64,000 nucleotides of DNA from an uncultured Aquimarina sp. (GTDB taxonomy: Bacteria > Bacteroidota > Bacteroidia > Flavobacteriales > Flavobacteriaceae), in NCBI GenBank assembly GCA_947496555.1, contig CANMDH010000009.1, positions 1-64,000 of the forward strand, written 5' to 3'. Of this stretch, positions 32,343 through 41,973 are shown piece by piece. The number at the start of each line of letters is the position of its first letter. The first letter of the stretch is position 1. The translations under genes were made by a program, and so were the position numbers. The notes beneath the pieces were generated by a model, which worked only from the letters and a program-made list of their open reading frames with translations, made no database searches and was not told where the DNA came from.

Positions 32343-35150
32343 ATGAGAAAAATTGTAACACTATTTGCGCTATTTTTTGTTGGAATGCTTCTAGCGCAAG
32401 AAACCGGTTCGGTTACCGGTACATTATTGGACAAAGAAGCCAATGATCAACCCCTTCCTTTTGCAAATGTATTAATCAAAGGCACTACCAAAGGAACCAC
32501 TACAGATTTTGATGGTTTATATACCATTGATAATCTTGAACCGGGCACATATATTATCGAGTTTAGTTTTGTTGGGTACGAAACCTTGGACAAAGAAGTA
32601 ATTGTTAAAGCTGGAGAAACTGTTACTTTGAATGTTTCCATAGGAGCAAGTGCAGCAGCCCTGGATGAAGTAGTAATTAAAACCACAACGAAAAAAGAGT
32701 CTGAAGCTGCTATTTTACTAGAACAAAAGAATGCTGTAACCATTCAACAAAAGATTGGTGCACAAGAACTTTCCAAGAAAGGAGTAAGTGATGTTGCTAC
32801 AGGACTTACCAAAGCCACAGGTATTTCAAGGCAAAGTGATAAATTATATGTTCGTGGTTTAGGAGATCGTTATAACAATGCGTACTTAAATGGTTTACCA
32901 ATACCATCCTTAAATCCAAAATTAAAACTTATCGATCTTGGGATTTTTCCAACTAATATTGTAGAAAATCTTGGGATTTTTAAAACCTATTCTCCGGACA
33001 TTTATGGTGATTTTGCTGGTGCCAGCGTAAATATTGATACCAAAGACCGCCCAGGGAAAGGGTTTTTAGAGTTTGGTTTTAGCTCTGGTGTAAACTCAAA
33101 CGCAGTGGGTAATGATTTCTTTTTATTAAATGGAGGGAAATATGATGATTGGGGATTGGATGATGGATCAAGAAGAGTTCCTATTTTCTTAGATATCCCT
33201 AATTACAATTATGTAAGTACTGATATTGATTATTATCCATTTGATACTTCTTTTAACCCTGAAAAAAGATTTAACGCTCCGGATGGAGGAGTAAGTATCA
33301 CAGGTGGAAAAACCTTTGCAATTACCGATGAGCAAAAACTAGATGTATTGTTCACAGGATCTTTCAGCCAAAATCATAGAACAGCTTTAGGAGGTAATCA
33401 AGCAGCTTTTAACTCACAAGGAGAAAGTATTACAGGATTAGGAAACTTTAGAAATGTAGATCGTTACCAATATAGCACAAATACAACGTTGTTAGGAAGT
33501 TTGGGATATCGTTGGGATAGTAACAACAAAATTCTTGCAACTACATTATTTGTAAACGATACTCAAGATGAACTTAGAGAATTTACTGATGGTGTAAGTA
33601 GTGAAGATACCGATGTAGGTATACGTTTAAGAAGAGGTACCTATGAGCAAAACAATCTGTTTACCCAACAACTAACCGGTGAACATAAGTTCAAAGAAGG
33701 CACCTATCAACTTGATTGGGGAGTAGCCTACAACAAAGCTCAAGGTCTAATCCCAGATAGACGCCAGTTAGTATTTACCGAATTACAAAACGGAAACTTG
33801 GTTTTAGGAAACCGTACAAGTCCGGATCTGGCAAACAACCAGCGTTTTTATCAGGAGTTAAATGAAAATGACTATTCTGGAAAGTTGGATTTTGATATCA
33901 ATTTTGACAAAGACGAGGATGAAAACTTCAAAAACAAACTTACCATTGGATTAGCCGCTAGATCCAAAGATCGAGATTTTGAATCTAACCAGTTAAACTA
34001 TAATTTGAACAATTTCAGAAATATTAATGTTGATTTTAACAATCCTGATGCCTTGTTAAATGAAACTAATTTCCTGAACGGTGAGTATGTCGTTTTAGAA
34101 AACCTGAATACCACTAGAATCTATGAAGCAGACTTATTAACTCTTGCAGGGTATGCGAATTTACAATATACCTTAACAGATAAATTAACCTTCAACGGAG
34201 GTATTCGTGCAGAGTTGTTTGAGCAAAACGTATTCTATAGAGAGCAGCAAGATTTAGAAACTTCTCCTTTCAGAACACAGAAAATTGAAGAGACATTTAT
34301 TCTACCAAGCATTAGTTTGAAATATGTAGTAAACGAAAAATCAAACCTTCGTTTTGCAGCAAGTAAAACGGTTACCTTACCTAAGTTTACAGAAGTTGCT
34401 CCATTCTTAGATGAAGATGTAACCGAAGCAACATTGGGTAACCCTATCCTTAAAAACTCTGACAACTATAATGTAGATCTTAAATGGGAGTATTTTCCAG
34501 AGCAGTCCGGTGAATTACTGGCAGCTACTTTGTTTGGTAAATATATAGATAAGCCTATCGAAAAAGTATTTGTAGCATCAGCTTCCAATGTAAATACCTT
34601 TGTTAATTCTGATAATGCACTAATTTTTGGAGCCGAATTAGAGTACAGAAAAAACCTTGGCAACCTTTTTAAATTAGAAGAAACCGTATGGAACAATCTT
34701 AATTTTGGTGTAAATGCTACGTTAATGTACACACAGGTAGAAATTGACCCTACAATTACTACGTTTAACGGATCAAACATTGCACCTACAAATATTGAAA
34801 GACAATTACAAGGTGCCTCTCCTTTCTTAATAAATGCAGATTTAGCCTATTCTAAAGAACTTGAAAAGCACAAAATCACCTCGGCTATAGATTTCAACAT
34901 ATTTGGTGACCGAGTATACTCTGCAGGAGGTAATGGTGTAGGTGACATCTTTGAAAAAGGATTTGGCGTATTAAACTTCAATTTTAAAGATGAAATAGGA
35001 GACCATATAGAAGTAAGTTTTAAAGCAAAAAATTTATTAAACCCATCGATAGAACGATATCAGGATCAGGAAGATCTAAATCAGGAATTTACTACCTACA
35101 AATTCGATAACGGTATTAATTTTAGTCTTGGGGTAACATTTAAATTATAA
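32343..35150 (+). CDS. TonB-dependent outer-membrane receptor with CarboxypepD_reg domain
   Basis: 935 residues: signal peptide (ending LLAQ), a CarboxypepD_reg-like beta-sandwich (about 22-105), a plug domain (about 125-240, with LYVRGLGDRYNNAYLNGLPIPS) and a long beta-barrel to a hydrophobic end (GVTFKL). It is not followed by a SusD; the partner downstream is a beta-helix lipoprotein. The box in front links it to the phosphate genes, so the ligand may be an organic phosphate or another starvation-related nutrient, but that is inference. A 23-bp tandem duplication covers its stop codon. Confidence 0.9.
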   Translation: MRKIVTLFALFFVGMLLAQETGSVTGTLLDKEANDQPLPFANVLIKGTTKGTTTDFDGLYTIDNLEPGTYIIEFSFVGYETLDKEVIVKAGETVTLNVSIGASAAALDEVVIKTTTKKESEAAILLEQKNAVTIQQKIGAQELSKKGVSDVATGLTKATGISRQSDKLYVRGLGDRYNNAYLNGLPIPSLNPKLKLIDLGIFPTNIVENLGIFKTYSPDIYGDFAGASVNIDTKDRPGKGFLEFGFSSGVNSNAVGNDFFLLNGGKYDDWGLDDGSRRVPIFLDIPNYNYVSTDIDYYPFDTSFNPEKRFNAPDGGVSITGGKTFAITDEQKLDVLFTGSFSQNHRTALGGNQAAFNSQGESITGLGNFRNVDRYQYSTNTTLLGSLGYRWDSNNKILATTLFVNDTQDELREFTDGVSSEDTDVGIRLRRGTYEQNNLFTQQLTGEHKFKEGTYQLDWGVAYNKAQGLIPDRRQLVFTELQNGNLVLGNRTSPDLANNQRFYQELNENDYSGKLDFDINFDKDEDENFKNKLTIGLAARSKDRDFESNQLNYNLNNFRNINVDFNNPDALLNETNFLNGEYVVLENLNTTRIYEADLLTLAGYANLQYTLTDKLTFNGGIRAELFEQNVFYREQQDLETSPFRTQKIEETFILPSISLKYVVNEKSNLRFAASKTVTLPKFTEVAPFLDEDVTEATLGNPILKNSDNYNVDLKWEYFPEQSGELLAATLFGKYIDKPIEKVFVASASNVNTFVNSDNALIFGAELEYRKNLGNLFKLEETVWNNLNFGVNATLMYTQVEIDPTITTFNGSNIAPTNIERQLQGASPFLINADLAYSKELEKHKITSAIDFNIFGDRVYSAGGNGVGDIFEKGFGVLNFNFKDEIGDHIEVSFKAKNLLNPSIERYQDQEDLNQEFTTYKFDNGINFSLGVTFKL

Positions 35151-35175
35151 AAGGGGTAACATTTAAATTATAAAA
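35130..35175 (+). repeat. 23-bp tandem duplication across a stop codon
   Basis: A 23-bp unit beginning GGGGTAACATTTAAATTATA occurs at 35130-35152 and again, without spacing, at 35153-35175. The first copy encodes the last residues GVTFKL and the stop of the TonB receptor; the second is a non-coding copy. It looks like a recent slippage event. Confidence 0.85.
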
Positions 35176-35206
35176 AAGTAAACAACACAATTAATCATTT
35201 ATAGCG

Positions 35207-36550
35207 ATGAAAACTAGAAATTTATTTACAGGCATAGTAATGGGTGCAGTGATACTGTTTAGTGCATGTACAGTACAGGAAGATAATATCGGGGACGTTA
35301 TTATTAACCCAGATGGAGGTGGAAACACTAACGGAACAATTGTTCTTGAAGGTCAAATAACCGCAGATCGTATCTTAACTTCGGATGAAGTTTACGAATT
35401 AAGAGGTGGTGTATCGGTAGTAGATGGAGTTACATTAACGATCGAAGCAGGTACACGAATTATTGCCGGTGATGTAGGAGGAGTATTCTCGTACTTGGCA
35501 ATCGAGCAAGGAGCGAAAATCATTGCAGAAGGTACTGCAGCACAGCCTATCGTATTTACTTCAAAAAAATCTACTCCAAACCCTGGTGACTGGGGAGGAT
35601 TATTGTTAGCAGGTAGAGCGCCTATCAACAGAGGTACTACTGCTACTACCGAAGTGGCTAACCTTACCTACGGTGGAACGGATGCTTCTGATAATTCTGG
35701 AGTATTACGTTATGTTCGTTTAGAATATACCGGTGGAAAAATTAATGATGATGCAGAATACAACGGACTTTCATTATACGGTGTTGGTAATGGGACTACG
35801 CTAGAATACATTCAGGCTTTTAATGGAAATGATGATGGTATTGAATTCTTTGGTGGAACGGTAGATTTAAAACATGCTATCGTAACCGGTGCTGGTGATG
35901 ATTCTTTTGACTGGACAGACGGATGGATAGGAAATGGTCAGTTCTGGATCGCTCAGCAAACTTCTTTTGCAGGTGACAAAGGAATTGAAGCCGATAACTT
36001 ATCTTCTGCTCCTGATGCAGCTCCATTCTCTAACCCAACACTTTCTAACATTACACTAATTGGTGCAGAAGATGGAGACGGTGAAAATAAAGGAATTGAG
36101 TTTAGAGCAGGAACCAAAGTAACTATATACAATACGATCATCAAAGCATTCCCAGGAAAAGGAATTGAGGTTGATGATGACCAGACTCTTATAAACCTGA
36201 ATAACAATGAAGTTATCGTTAGAAATTCTATTATTGATAATGTGAACTCATTTGATTTGGATCATGGTGGTGCTACCGTTGACCTTGCAGATTTTGCAAC
36301 CTTCGGTAATTATACTGTTGATGGCTCTGGGAATCCTTTTAATACCGCAGGAACTTTCATTCCTGATGTTAACCCTGAAAAAGATGAATTTGTAATAAAT
36401 GGTTTCAGAGGATCGTACCAATATACTGCTGCTATAGATGGTATAGACAATTTTGACCCATCAACACTAGGAGCTTTTTTCGATGCTGCTCCTTATGTTG
36501 GTGCATTACAAGAAAATGATACTTGGACATCTGGTTGGGCTCGTTTATAA
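35207..36550 (+). CDS. Lipoprotein with right-handed beta-helix repeats
   Basis: 447 residues. The signal peptide ends in a lipobox (VILFSAC, Cys21). The rest is rich in short repeated strands with Asp/Gly/Asn turns (GNDDGIEFFGGTVDLKHAIVTGAGDDSFDWTDGW), typical of a parallel beta-helix. It follows the TonB receptor by 56 bp, so the two probably form an outer-membrane uptake pair with this protein at the cell surface. No catalytic motif was recognised. Confidence 0.75.
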   Translation: MKTRNLFTGIVMGAVILFSACTVQEDNIGDVIINPDGGGNTNGTIVLEGQITADRILTSDEVYELRGGVSVVDGVTLTIEAGTRIIAGDVGGVFSYLAIEQGAKIIAEGTAAQPIVFTSKKSTPNPGDWGGLLLAGRAPINRGTTATTEVANLTYGGTDASDNSGVLRYVRLEYTGGKINDDAEYNGLSLYGVGNGTTLEYIQAFNGNDDGIEFFGGTVDLKHAIVTGAGDDSFDWTDGWIGNGQFWIAQQTSFAGDKGIEADNLSSAPDAAPFSNPTLSNITLIGAEDGDGENKGIEFRAGTKVTIYNTIIKAFPGKGIEVDDDQTLINLNNNEVIVRNSIIDNVNSFDLDHGGATVDLADFATFGNYTVDGSGNPFNTAGTFIPDVNPEKDEFVINGFRGSYQYTAAIDGIDNFDPSTLGAFFDAAPYVGALQENDTWTSGWARL

Positions 36551-36576
36551 TCAACAAAAGAATCGTGTAAAAGAAA

Positions 36577-36600
36577 AAAGGCTGCCAATTGGCAGCCTTT
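36577..36600 (+). terminator. Terminator after the TonB receptor/beta-helix pair
   Basis: AAAGGCTGCC (36577-36586) and GGCAGCCTTT (36591-36600) form a perfect 10-bp stem with AATT in the loop. A-rich and T-rich edges allow action in both directions. Confidence 0.8.
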
Positions 36601-36768
36601 AATCATAAATAACAATTTAAAAATTTTACGTATGTCAAAATTGAGACATCACTTACTAACTAAACACTCAACTAATTTGAGTACAATATTAACTAGTATG
36701 AGTTTCATTTTTTGAAACTGAGAAAAAAATTTAAAGTTTTTTTATACCAAACCTTTTTTCTTTTGTCT

Positions 36769-38175
36769 TTATACTCGTACTTCCTTCCATGTGCCTTTCC
36801 TAAACCATAGAACACCAATTATGGCAATTAGCACTTCAGCAAAAGTAATGGACAAAAACACACCCATGGCACCCCAATCGAATACCATTGCCATCAAATA
36901 TGCAAAGGGCAATTGAAACACCCAGAAACAAAAGAAATTAATAATTGTGGGTGTTTTGGTATCTCCAGCACCATTAAAGGACTGTATAATTACCATTCCA
37001 TAAGCATAAAACACATATCCTGCCGCGATTACTCGTAAACTTAGGGCGCCATACTCTATGACTAGTGCCTCATCGCTGAAGATCTTTATGATCATCTCGG
37101 CGAATAACAAATAGAATATGGATACGATCAACATAAAATAGGCATTATATTTTCCAGTTTTTCAGACTGATGTTTCGGCACGTTCGGGTTTTTGGGCACC
37201 TAGATTTTGACCTACCAGGGTAGCCGCAGCATTACTCATTCCCCAGGAAGGCATCAAGGTAAACATCAGTACTCTTATTGCAATTGTATACCCGGCCAAT
37301 ACTTCGCTACCAAACTCAGCCATGATTCGCATTAGGAACACCCAACTTGAGGTACCAATAATAAATTGCCCAATCCCGCCAAGTGAAACTCTAATCAAAT
37401 TAAGCATGATACTCGCTCGAAAAACTAGATCCTTAAATCCAACTTTGATCTTACTCCAACCATAAAAAAGAATAAGTAACTGAAAAATTACAGCACTACC
37501 TCTTCCGATAGTGGTAGCAATTGCAGCACCTTGTACTCCAAATGCAGGAATGGGTCCAAAACCAAAAATAAACATTGGATCCAGGATGATATTCAATAAA
37601 TTAGAAAATATCAATACCCGCATAGCCACTGAAGCATCTCCCGCACCTCTAAATACAGCGTTAATCAAAAACAACAACATAATAGTTACGTTACCACCTA
37701 GTAACACCTGGGTGTAACCATATCCGTCAGCAATTAGTTCGGGTTCGGCACCCATAAGGGCAAGAATTTCTTTTGGAAAAATAATTCCTATCGCACTTAT
37801 AACCATTGCAACTGCAATCCCAAGAAATATGGATTGTATGGCAGCTTGCGAAGCTCCCGGAATGTCTTGTTCGCCTACTCTGCGAGCAACAATGGCAGTT
37901 ACTCCCATACTTAACCCAATGGCTACCGCATAAACAAGTGTAAGTACAGATTCTGTTAACCCCACGGTAGCAATAGCATTTGCTCCTAAACTAGAGACAA
38001 AATATGCGTCTACGAGAAAAAATACCGATTCCATCATCATTTCGAGCACCATAGGAACCGAAAGCATGAAAATTGCCCTACGAATACTACCCGAAGTAAA
38101 TTCCTGTTCTTTGCCAGATACTGCAATTTTAAAATAAGAAAATAGGCGACTTATAGTAAGTTTATTTTGTGCCAT
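36769..38175 (-). pseudogene. MATE-family efflux transporter broken by one in-frame TGA
   Basis: The reading frame from ATG 38175 runs 337 codons to TGA at 37164-37162 and then continues in the same frame for another 130 codons to 36769. Together this is 468 residues, the normal MATE length, with twelve membrane helices (two halves). The upstream part ends GAQKPERAETSV, the downstream part continues KTGKYNAYFM, and relatives commonly have Trp at the lost position (SVWKTG), so TGG probably became TGA. No other damage was seen, so the mutation is recent, a sequencing error, or the codon is read through. Confidence 0.8.
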
Positions 38176-38438
38176 TATGTAAAAGAATTATGAATTAGAA
38201 ATAAAATAAATAAGGGATAGCTAAAGGATTCTTTAGCCTCTAAATCGGAGGGTGACTATTTGCACAATTATGTACATAATTCTTTATAATTTCATAATAG
38301 AACAAAGATGCAGCATTATTTTTAAATTTCAAAGTATTACTTTAAGTAAAAACCATAATTCATTTACTGCACAGCCCTTAAATTTCAATTTAACATAAAA
38401 GTATACGACTGTTTTTTATTTTTTTAATTTTAAAATTG

Positions 38439-38446
38439 TATCTTTA
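38439..38446 (+). promoter_or_regulatory. -7 promoter element TATCTTTA
   Basis: One base from TAnnTTTG, 21 nt before ATG 38467. The rest of the 290-bp gap from 38176 is AT-rich with a small CTAAAG/CTTTAG hairpin near 38220 and no gene. Confidence 0.4.
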
Positions 38447-38466
38447 TTGCCCCAAAATAATGTTGT

Positions 38467-38814
38467 ATGAAAAAAATCTACTTGCTAGTCATATTTATTG
38501 GATTGGTTTGCGTATCCTTTACTACAGGAATCCAAGCTCAAGTTAGCACACCCCAAGAACAGGAAAAAAAGACCATACAGAATATTGAAGGACTTCGAGT
38601 TTTTCAGAGTTCTGCCACCAGAGATATATTATATGTTACTTCTGATTTAGGCCTTACCAAAACCGTTACTATTTATACCGTTTTGGGGAAAAAAGTTTTT
38701 TTTAAGGTATTGATAGGTACAGAACTTGATATTAGCAACCTTAACCGTGGTATTTATGTTATTAAGGTTAAAGAAGCTGATAAATTTTCCACGAAGAAGC
38801 TGATTATTAACTAG
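38467..38814 (+). CDS. Small secreted protein with type IX secretion C-terminal sorting domain
   Basis: 115 residues: signal peptide (about 1-25, ending IQAQ), a short linker, then a T9SS type A sorting domain making up most of the protein (LRVFQSSATRDILYVTS...VTIYTVLGKKVF...DISNLNRGIYVIKVKEADKFSTKKLIIN). There is almost no cargo, so the protein is little more than a sorting tag. It would be exported by the type IX system and attached at the surface or released. The role is unknown. It lies 62 bp before the LuxE-like gene. Confidence 0.85.
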   Translation: MKKIYLLVIFIGLVCVSFTTGIQAQVSTPQEQEKKTIQNIEGLRVFQSSATRDILYVTSDLGLTKTVTIYTVLGKKVFFKVLIGTELDISNLNRGIYVIKVKEADKFSTKKLIIN

Positions 38815-38876
38815 CTCGATATTTAACTTTAGTTCTTTTTAATACCTTTGTTCTACAAATGTGTTGAACAATTCCT

Positions 38877-39857
38877 ATGCTTTCTGAAACCATTTTTTCT
38901 ATTCAAAACGATACCGATTTTGAGAAGGCAGTTCTGCGGGTTTTTAATCATCAATACATTAACAACAAAATCTATCAAAGATTTTGCAATCTTCTAGGAG
39001 TAACCAAAACTTCGGTAAAGCAAATTGAAGACATTCCTTACTTGCCAATAGAGTTTTTTAAACAAGAACAAATAGTAAGTACTTCATCTCCAATTTCTAA
39101 AATTTTTACAAGTAGCGGCACTACAGGAAGTGTTACCAGTAAACACTATGTTAGCGATCTTACCATTTACGAAAAAAGTTTTAGAAAAGGGTTTCAGCAT
39201 TTCTACGGAAACATTACCGATTATATTGTATTGGCATTACTACCTTCTTATTTAGAGAGAGAAGGTTCTTCTTTGATTTATATGACAGAAAAATTGATTC
39301 AAGATAGTAACCAACCCGAAAGCGGTTTTTACCTCTACGAAACAGAAAAATTAGTTAAAACCCTTCAAAACTGTATCTCCAAAAACAAAAAAGTACTTCT
39401 TATAGGAGTTTCTTTCGCTTTATTAGACCTAATCGAAAATCATTCTATCACCTTGAATGATACTATTATTGTTATGGAAACCGGTGGAATGAAAGGAAGA
39501 AGAAAAGAGATGATTCGACAAGAATTGCATGAAACCCTTAAAAAAGGATTTGGAGTTTCTAAAATTCATAGCGAGTACGGAATGACCGAATTATTGTCTC
39601 AAGCTTATTCTACAGGCAATGGAACGTTTCGATGTCCGCCATGGATGAAAATCGCCATTAGAAATCCAGAAGATGCTCTTACACTACTAGGCACAAATAA
39701 AACAGGGGGCATCAACATCATAGACCTGGCTAATATTAATTCTTGTTCATTTATAGCTACCCAGGACCTAGGAAAGATTTATAACGACGTAAGCTTTGAA
39801 ATCTTAGGTAGATTTGATAATAGTGATATACGAGGGTGCAATTTGATGGCTTTGTAA
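38877..39857 (+). CDS. LuxE-like acyl-protein synthetase / acyl-adenylating enzyme
   Basis: 326 residues of the LuxE/PaaK adenylating fold: the P-loop-like IFTSSGTTGSVTSKH (about 78-92), and HSEYGMTELLSQAYS (about 228-242) as the ANL A5-type motif. It should activate a carboxylic acid with ATP. No luxCD, reductase or carrier gene is adjacent, so the acyl substrate is open; in Flavobacteriaceae this gene is usually annotated only as acyl transferase. Confidence 0.78.
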   Translation: MLSETIFSIQNDTDFEKAVLRVFNHQYINNKIYQRFCNLLGVTKTSVKQIEDIPYLPIEFFKQEQIVSTSSPISKIFTSSGTTGSVTSKHYVSDLTIYEKSFRKGFQHFYGNITDYIVLALLPSYLEREGSSLIYMTEKLIQDSNQPESGFYLYETEKLVKTLQNCISKNKKVLLIGVSFALLDLIENHSITLNDTIIVMETGGMKGRRKEMIRQELHETLKKGFGVSKIHSEYGMTELLSQAYSTGNGTFRCPPWMKIAIRNPEDALTLLGTNKTGGINIIDLANINSCSFIATQDLGKIYNDVSFEILGRFDNSDIRGCNLMAL

Positions 39858-39976
39858 CATCTTCCTAAAGAGTCCGTCTTTTACCATAACACACTCCAAA
39901 TCCTATAATTGTGTTAAAATTGTAATGATCTGGTTTTTTTACGACTGAATTTGTAAAGGTTATTTAGAATACAAAA

Positions 39977-40426
39977 ATGAAAAAAGGATTGACCATTGTA
40001 TTACTAATTTTTGTAGCTACTTTAAGCGCACAACAAATAGATTATAATACCAAAAAAAGTTATGTAGCCGAGGGGTATGATGTTACAGAATATTTTAGCA
40101 ATAAAGCTATAAAAGGGGATGCCAAATTTGTGGCTACCCATGATAATGTAAAATATATGTTTGCTAATCAGGTGAATCTGGAAAAGTTTAAAAATAATCC
40201 TGAAAAGTTTGTCCCACAATACGGAGGATATTGCGCTTATGCGGTAGCAGTTAATAATGAAAAAGTTGATATTAACCCCAAGACGTTCGAGATAAGAGAC
40301 GGTAAGTTGTATTTGTTTTATAACTCCTGGGGAGTAAATACATTAGAGAAATGGATTGAAGAAGATCCTAAAAAATTACAAACAAAAGCAGATACAAATT
40401 GGCAAAAAATTAAAATAAAAAGATAA
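39977..40426 (+). CDS. Secreted YHS-domain protein
   Basis: 149 residues: signal peptide (MKKGLTIVLLIFVATLSAQ) and one YHS domain (about 29-85: VAEGYDVTEYFSNKAIKGDAKFVATHDNVKYMFANQVNLEKFKNNPEKFVPQYGGYCAYAVA). YHS domains are found in metal- and phenol-related enzymes; the single Cys in GGYCAYA is usual. Probably periplasmic. Function unproven. Confidence 0.85.
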   Translation: MKKGLTIVLLIFVATLSAQQIDYNTKKSYVAEGYDVTEYFSNKAIKGDAKFVATHDNVKYMFANQVNLEKFKNNPEKFVPQYGGYCAYAVAVNNEKVDINPKTFEIRDGKLYLFYNSWGVNTLEKWIEEDPKKLQTKADTNWQKIKIKR

Positions 40427-40486
40427 TACAGTGCATCGAACTGTATTGAATGCTAAGTTTTTTCAATAATTGATTGGTTAGTTGAT

Positions 40487-40526
40487 AAAGCCTACTAAGA
40501 ATATTTCTGGTAGGCTTTATTTTTTA
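40487..40526 (+). terminator. Terminator after the YHS gene
   Basis: AAAGCCTAC (40487-40495) pairs with GTAGGCTTT (40510-40518), followed by ATTTTTT. It ends the plus-strand YHS transcript. Confidence 0.8.
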
Positions 40527-40529
40527 AGA

Positions 40530-40563
40530 TCGTATGGTAGTCTTCGGCAGACTCAGGCTACGA
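40530..40563. repeat. REP-like palindrome downstream of tyrS
   Basis: TCGTA (40530-40534) and TACGA (40559-40563) enclose an inner hairpin AGTCT/AGACT (40539-40553), giving a nested stem. The outer ends resemble those of the repeats at 80-145. It lies between two convergent genes and may also help end the tyrS transcript. Confidence 0.4.
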
Positions 40564-40567
40564 TAAA

Positions 40568-41863
40568 TTAAATAGCTCTAATCACAAAATAGTTCTTTTT
40601 TCCGCGTTGCAATAGAACAAACTGGTCGTTAATCAAATCTTGCTCCGAGATAGAAAAACTTTCTTTCACTTTCTCTTTATTAACCGAAATAGAATTTTCT
40701 TTTAACGCCCTTCTGGCTTCGCCATTTGATTTCAGGAAACCTGTATGCTCTGCTAATGCACCAATGATATCCAAACCGTTAGAAATGGTATCTTTCGAGA
40801 TTTCAGCTTGTGGCACTCCATCAAAAACGTCCAAAAAGGTGGCTTCATCAAGATTTTTTAAATCTTCAGAAGTTGATTTTCCAAACAAGATGTTAGAAGC
40901 TTTGATAGCGTTGTCCAAATCTTCTTTAGAATGTACAATTACTGTTACCTCATCGGCCAATCGTTTTTGTAAAATTCGCATATGTGGCGCTTCGTTATGG
41001 GCTGCGATAAGGCCATCAATTTCTTCCTCACTTAAAAAAGTAAAGATCTTAATATACTTTTCGGCATCCTCGTCACTGGTATTTAACCAATATTGGTAAA
41101 ATTTATAAGGTGAGGTTCTGTTAGCATCCAACCAAACATTTCCGCCCTCAGACTTCCCAAATTTTGATCCATCAGACTTTGTAATTAATGGGCAGGTTAG
41201 CGCGTATCCTTTGCCTCCACCAATTCTTCTTATCAATTCTGTTCCCGTGGTAATATTTCCCCATTGATCACTACCTCCCATTTGTAAAGTGCAATCATGT
41301 TCTCTATACAAATGAAGAAAATCATATCCCTGTACTAATTGATATGTGAATTCGGTAAAGGACATTCCTTCAGAAGATTCAGACGAAATTCTGTTTTTCA
41401 CAGAATCTTTGGCCATCATATAATTTACGGTGATATGTTTACCTACGTCTCTAATAAATCCAAGGAATGAAAAATCTTTCATCCAATCATAATTATTCAC
41501 CAAAACTGCCGCGTTGGGCACATCACTTTCGAAGTCAAGGAACCTGGCTAGCTGAGATTTTATAGCTTCCTGATTGTGACGCAATGTTTTTTCATCTAGA
41601 AGATTACGTTCTGTAGATTTCCCTGAAGGATCTCCAATCATACCAGTAGCACCACCCACCAAAGCAAAAGGTTTATGACCAGCTCTTTGATAATGTGCCA
41701 ATAACATAATTGGCACCAGGTTTCCTATATGCAATGAATCTGCCGTAGGATCAAATCCCACATAAGCCGATCTCATTTGTTCCATCAAGTATTCTTCGGT
41801 CCCTGGCATGGCATCGTGCAACATACCTCTCCAACGTAACTCTTCTATAAAATTCTTGGTCAT
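40568..41863 (-). CDS. tyrS: Tyrosyl-tRNA synthetase
   Basis: 431 residues, class I synthetase. The HIGH motif is HIGN ([10 protein letters not shown], about 40-49), the tyrosine pocket is [17 protein letters not shown] and GSDQWGNI, and the KMSKS motif reads KFGKS (about 232-236). The C-terminal ~80 residues form an S4 RNA-binding domain ([16 protein letters not shown]). A perfect -7 element TATCTTTG (41896-41889) stands 26 nt before ATG 41863. Confidence 0.97.
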   Translation of the reverse strand: MTKNFIEELRWRGMLHDAMPGTEEYLMEQMRSAYVGFDPTADSLHIGNLVPIMLLAHYQRAGHKPFALVGGATGMIGDPSGKSTERNLLDEKTLRHNQEAIKSQLARFLDFESDVPNAAVLVNNYDWMKDFSFLGFIRDVGKHITVNYMMAKDSVKNRISSESSEGMSFTEFTYQLVQGYDFLHLYREHDCTLQMGGSDQWGNITTGTELIRRIGGGKGYALTCPLITKSDGSKFGKSEGGNVWLDANRTSPYKFYQYWLNTSDEDAEKYIKIFTFLSEEEIDGLIAAHNEAPHMRILQKRLADEVTVIVHSKEDLDNAIKASNILFGKSTSEDLKNLDEATFLDVFDGVPQAEISKDTISNGLDIIGALAEHTGFLKSNGEARRALKENSISVNKEKVKESFSISEQDLINDQFVLLQRGKKNYFVIRAI

Positions 41864-41888
41864 TTCTGTCTATTTCCTTTACAAGCGA

Positions 41889-41896
41889 CAAAGATA
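41889..41896 (-). promoter_or_regulatory. tyrS -7 promoter element TATCTTTG
   Basis: A perfect TAnnTTTG match on the minus strand, 26 nt before the tyrS ATG. No clear TTG -33 element was found at the normal distance. Confidence 0.5.
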
Positions 41897-41973
41897 AAAA
41901 TATGGATAATATTGAGCTACGAATACAGCAGAAATCCAAAATATACTTACTTTAGTATCGCATTATACACACC

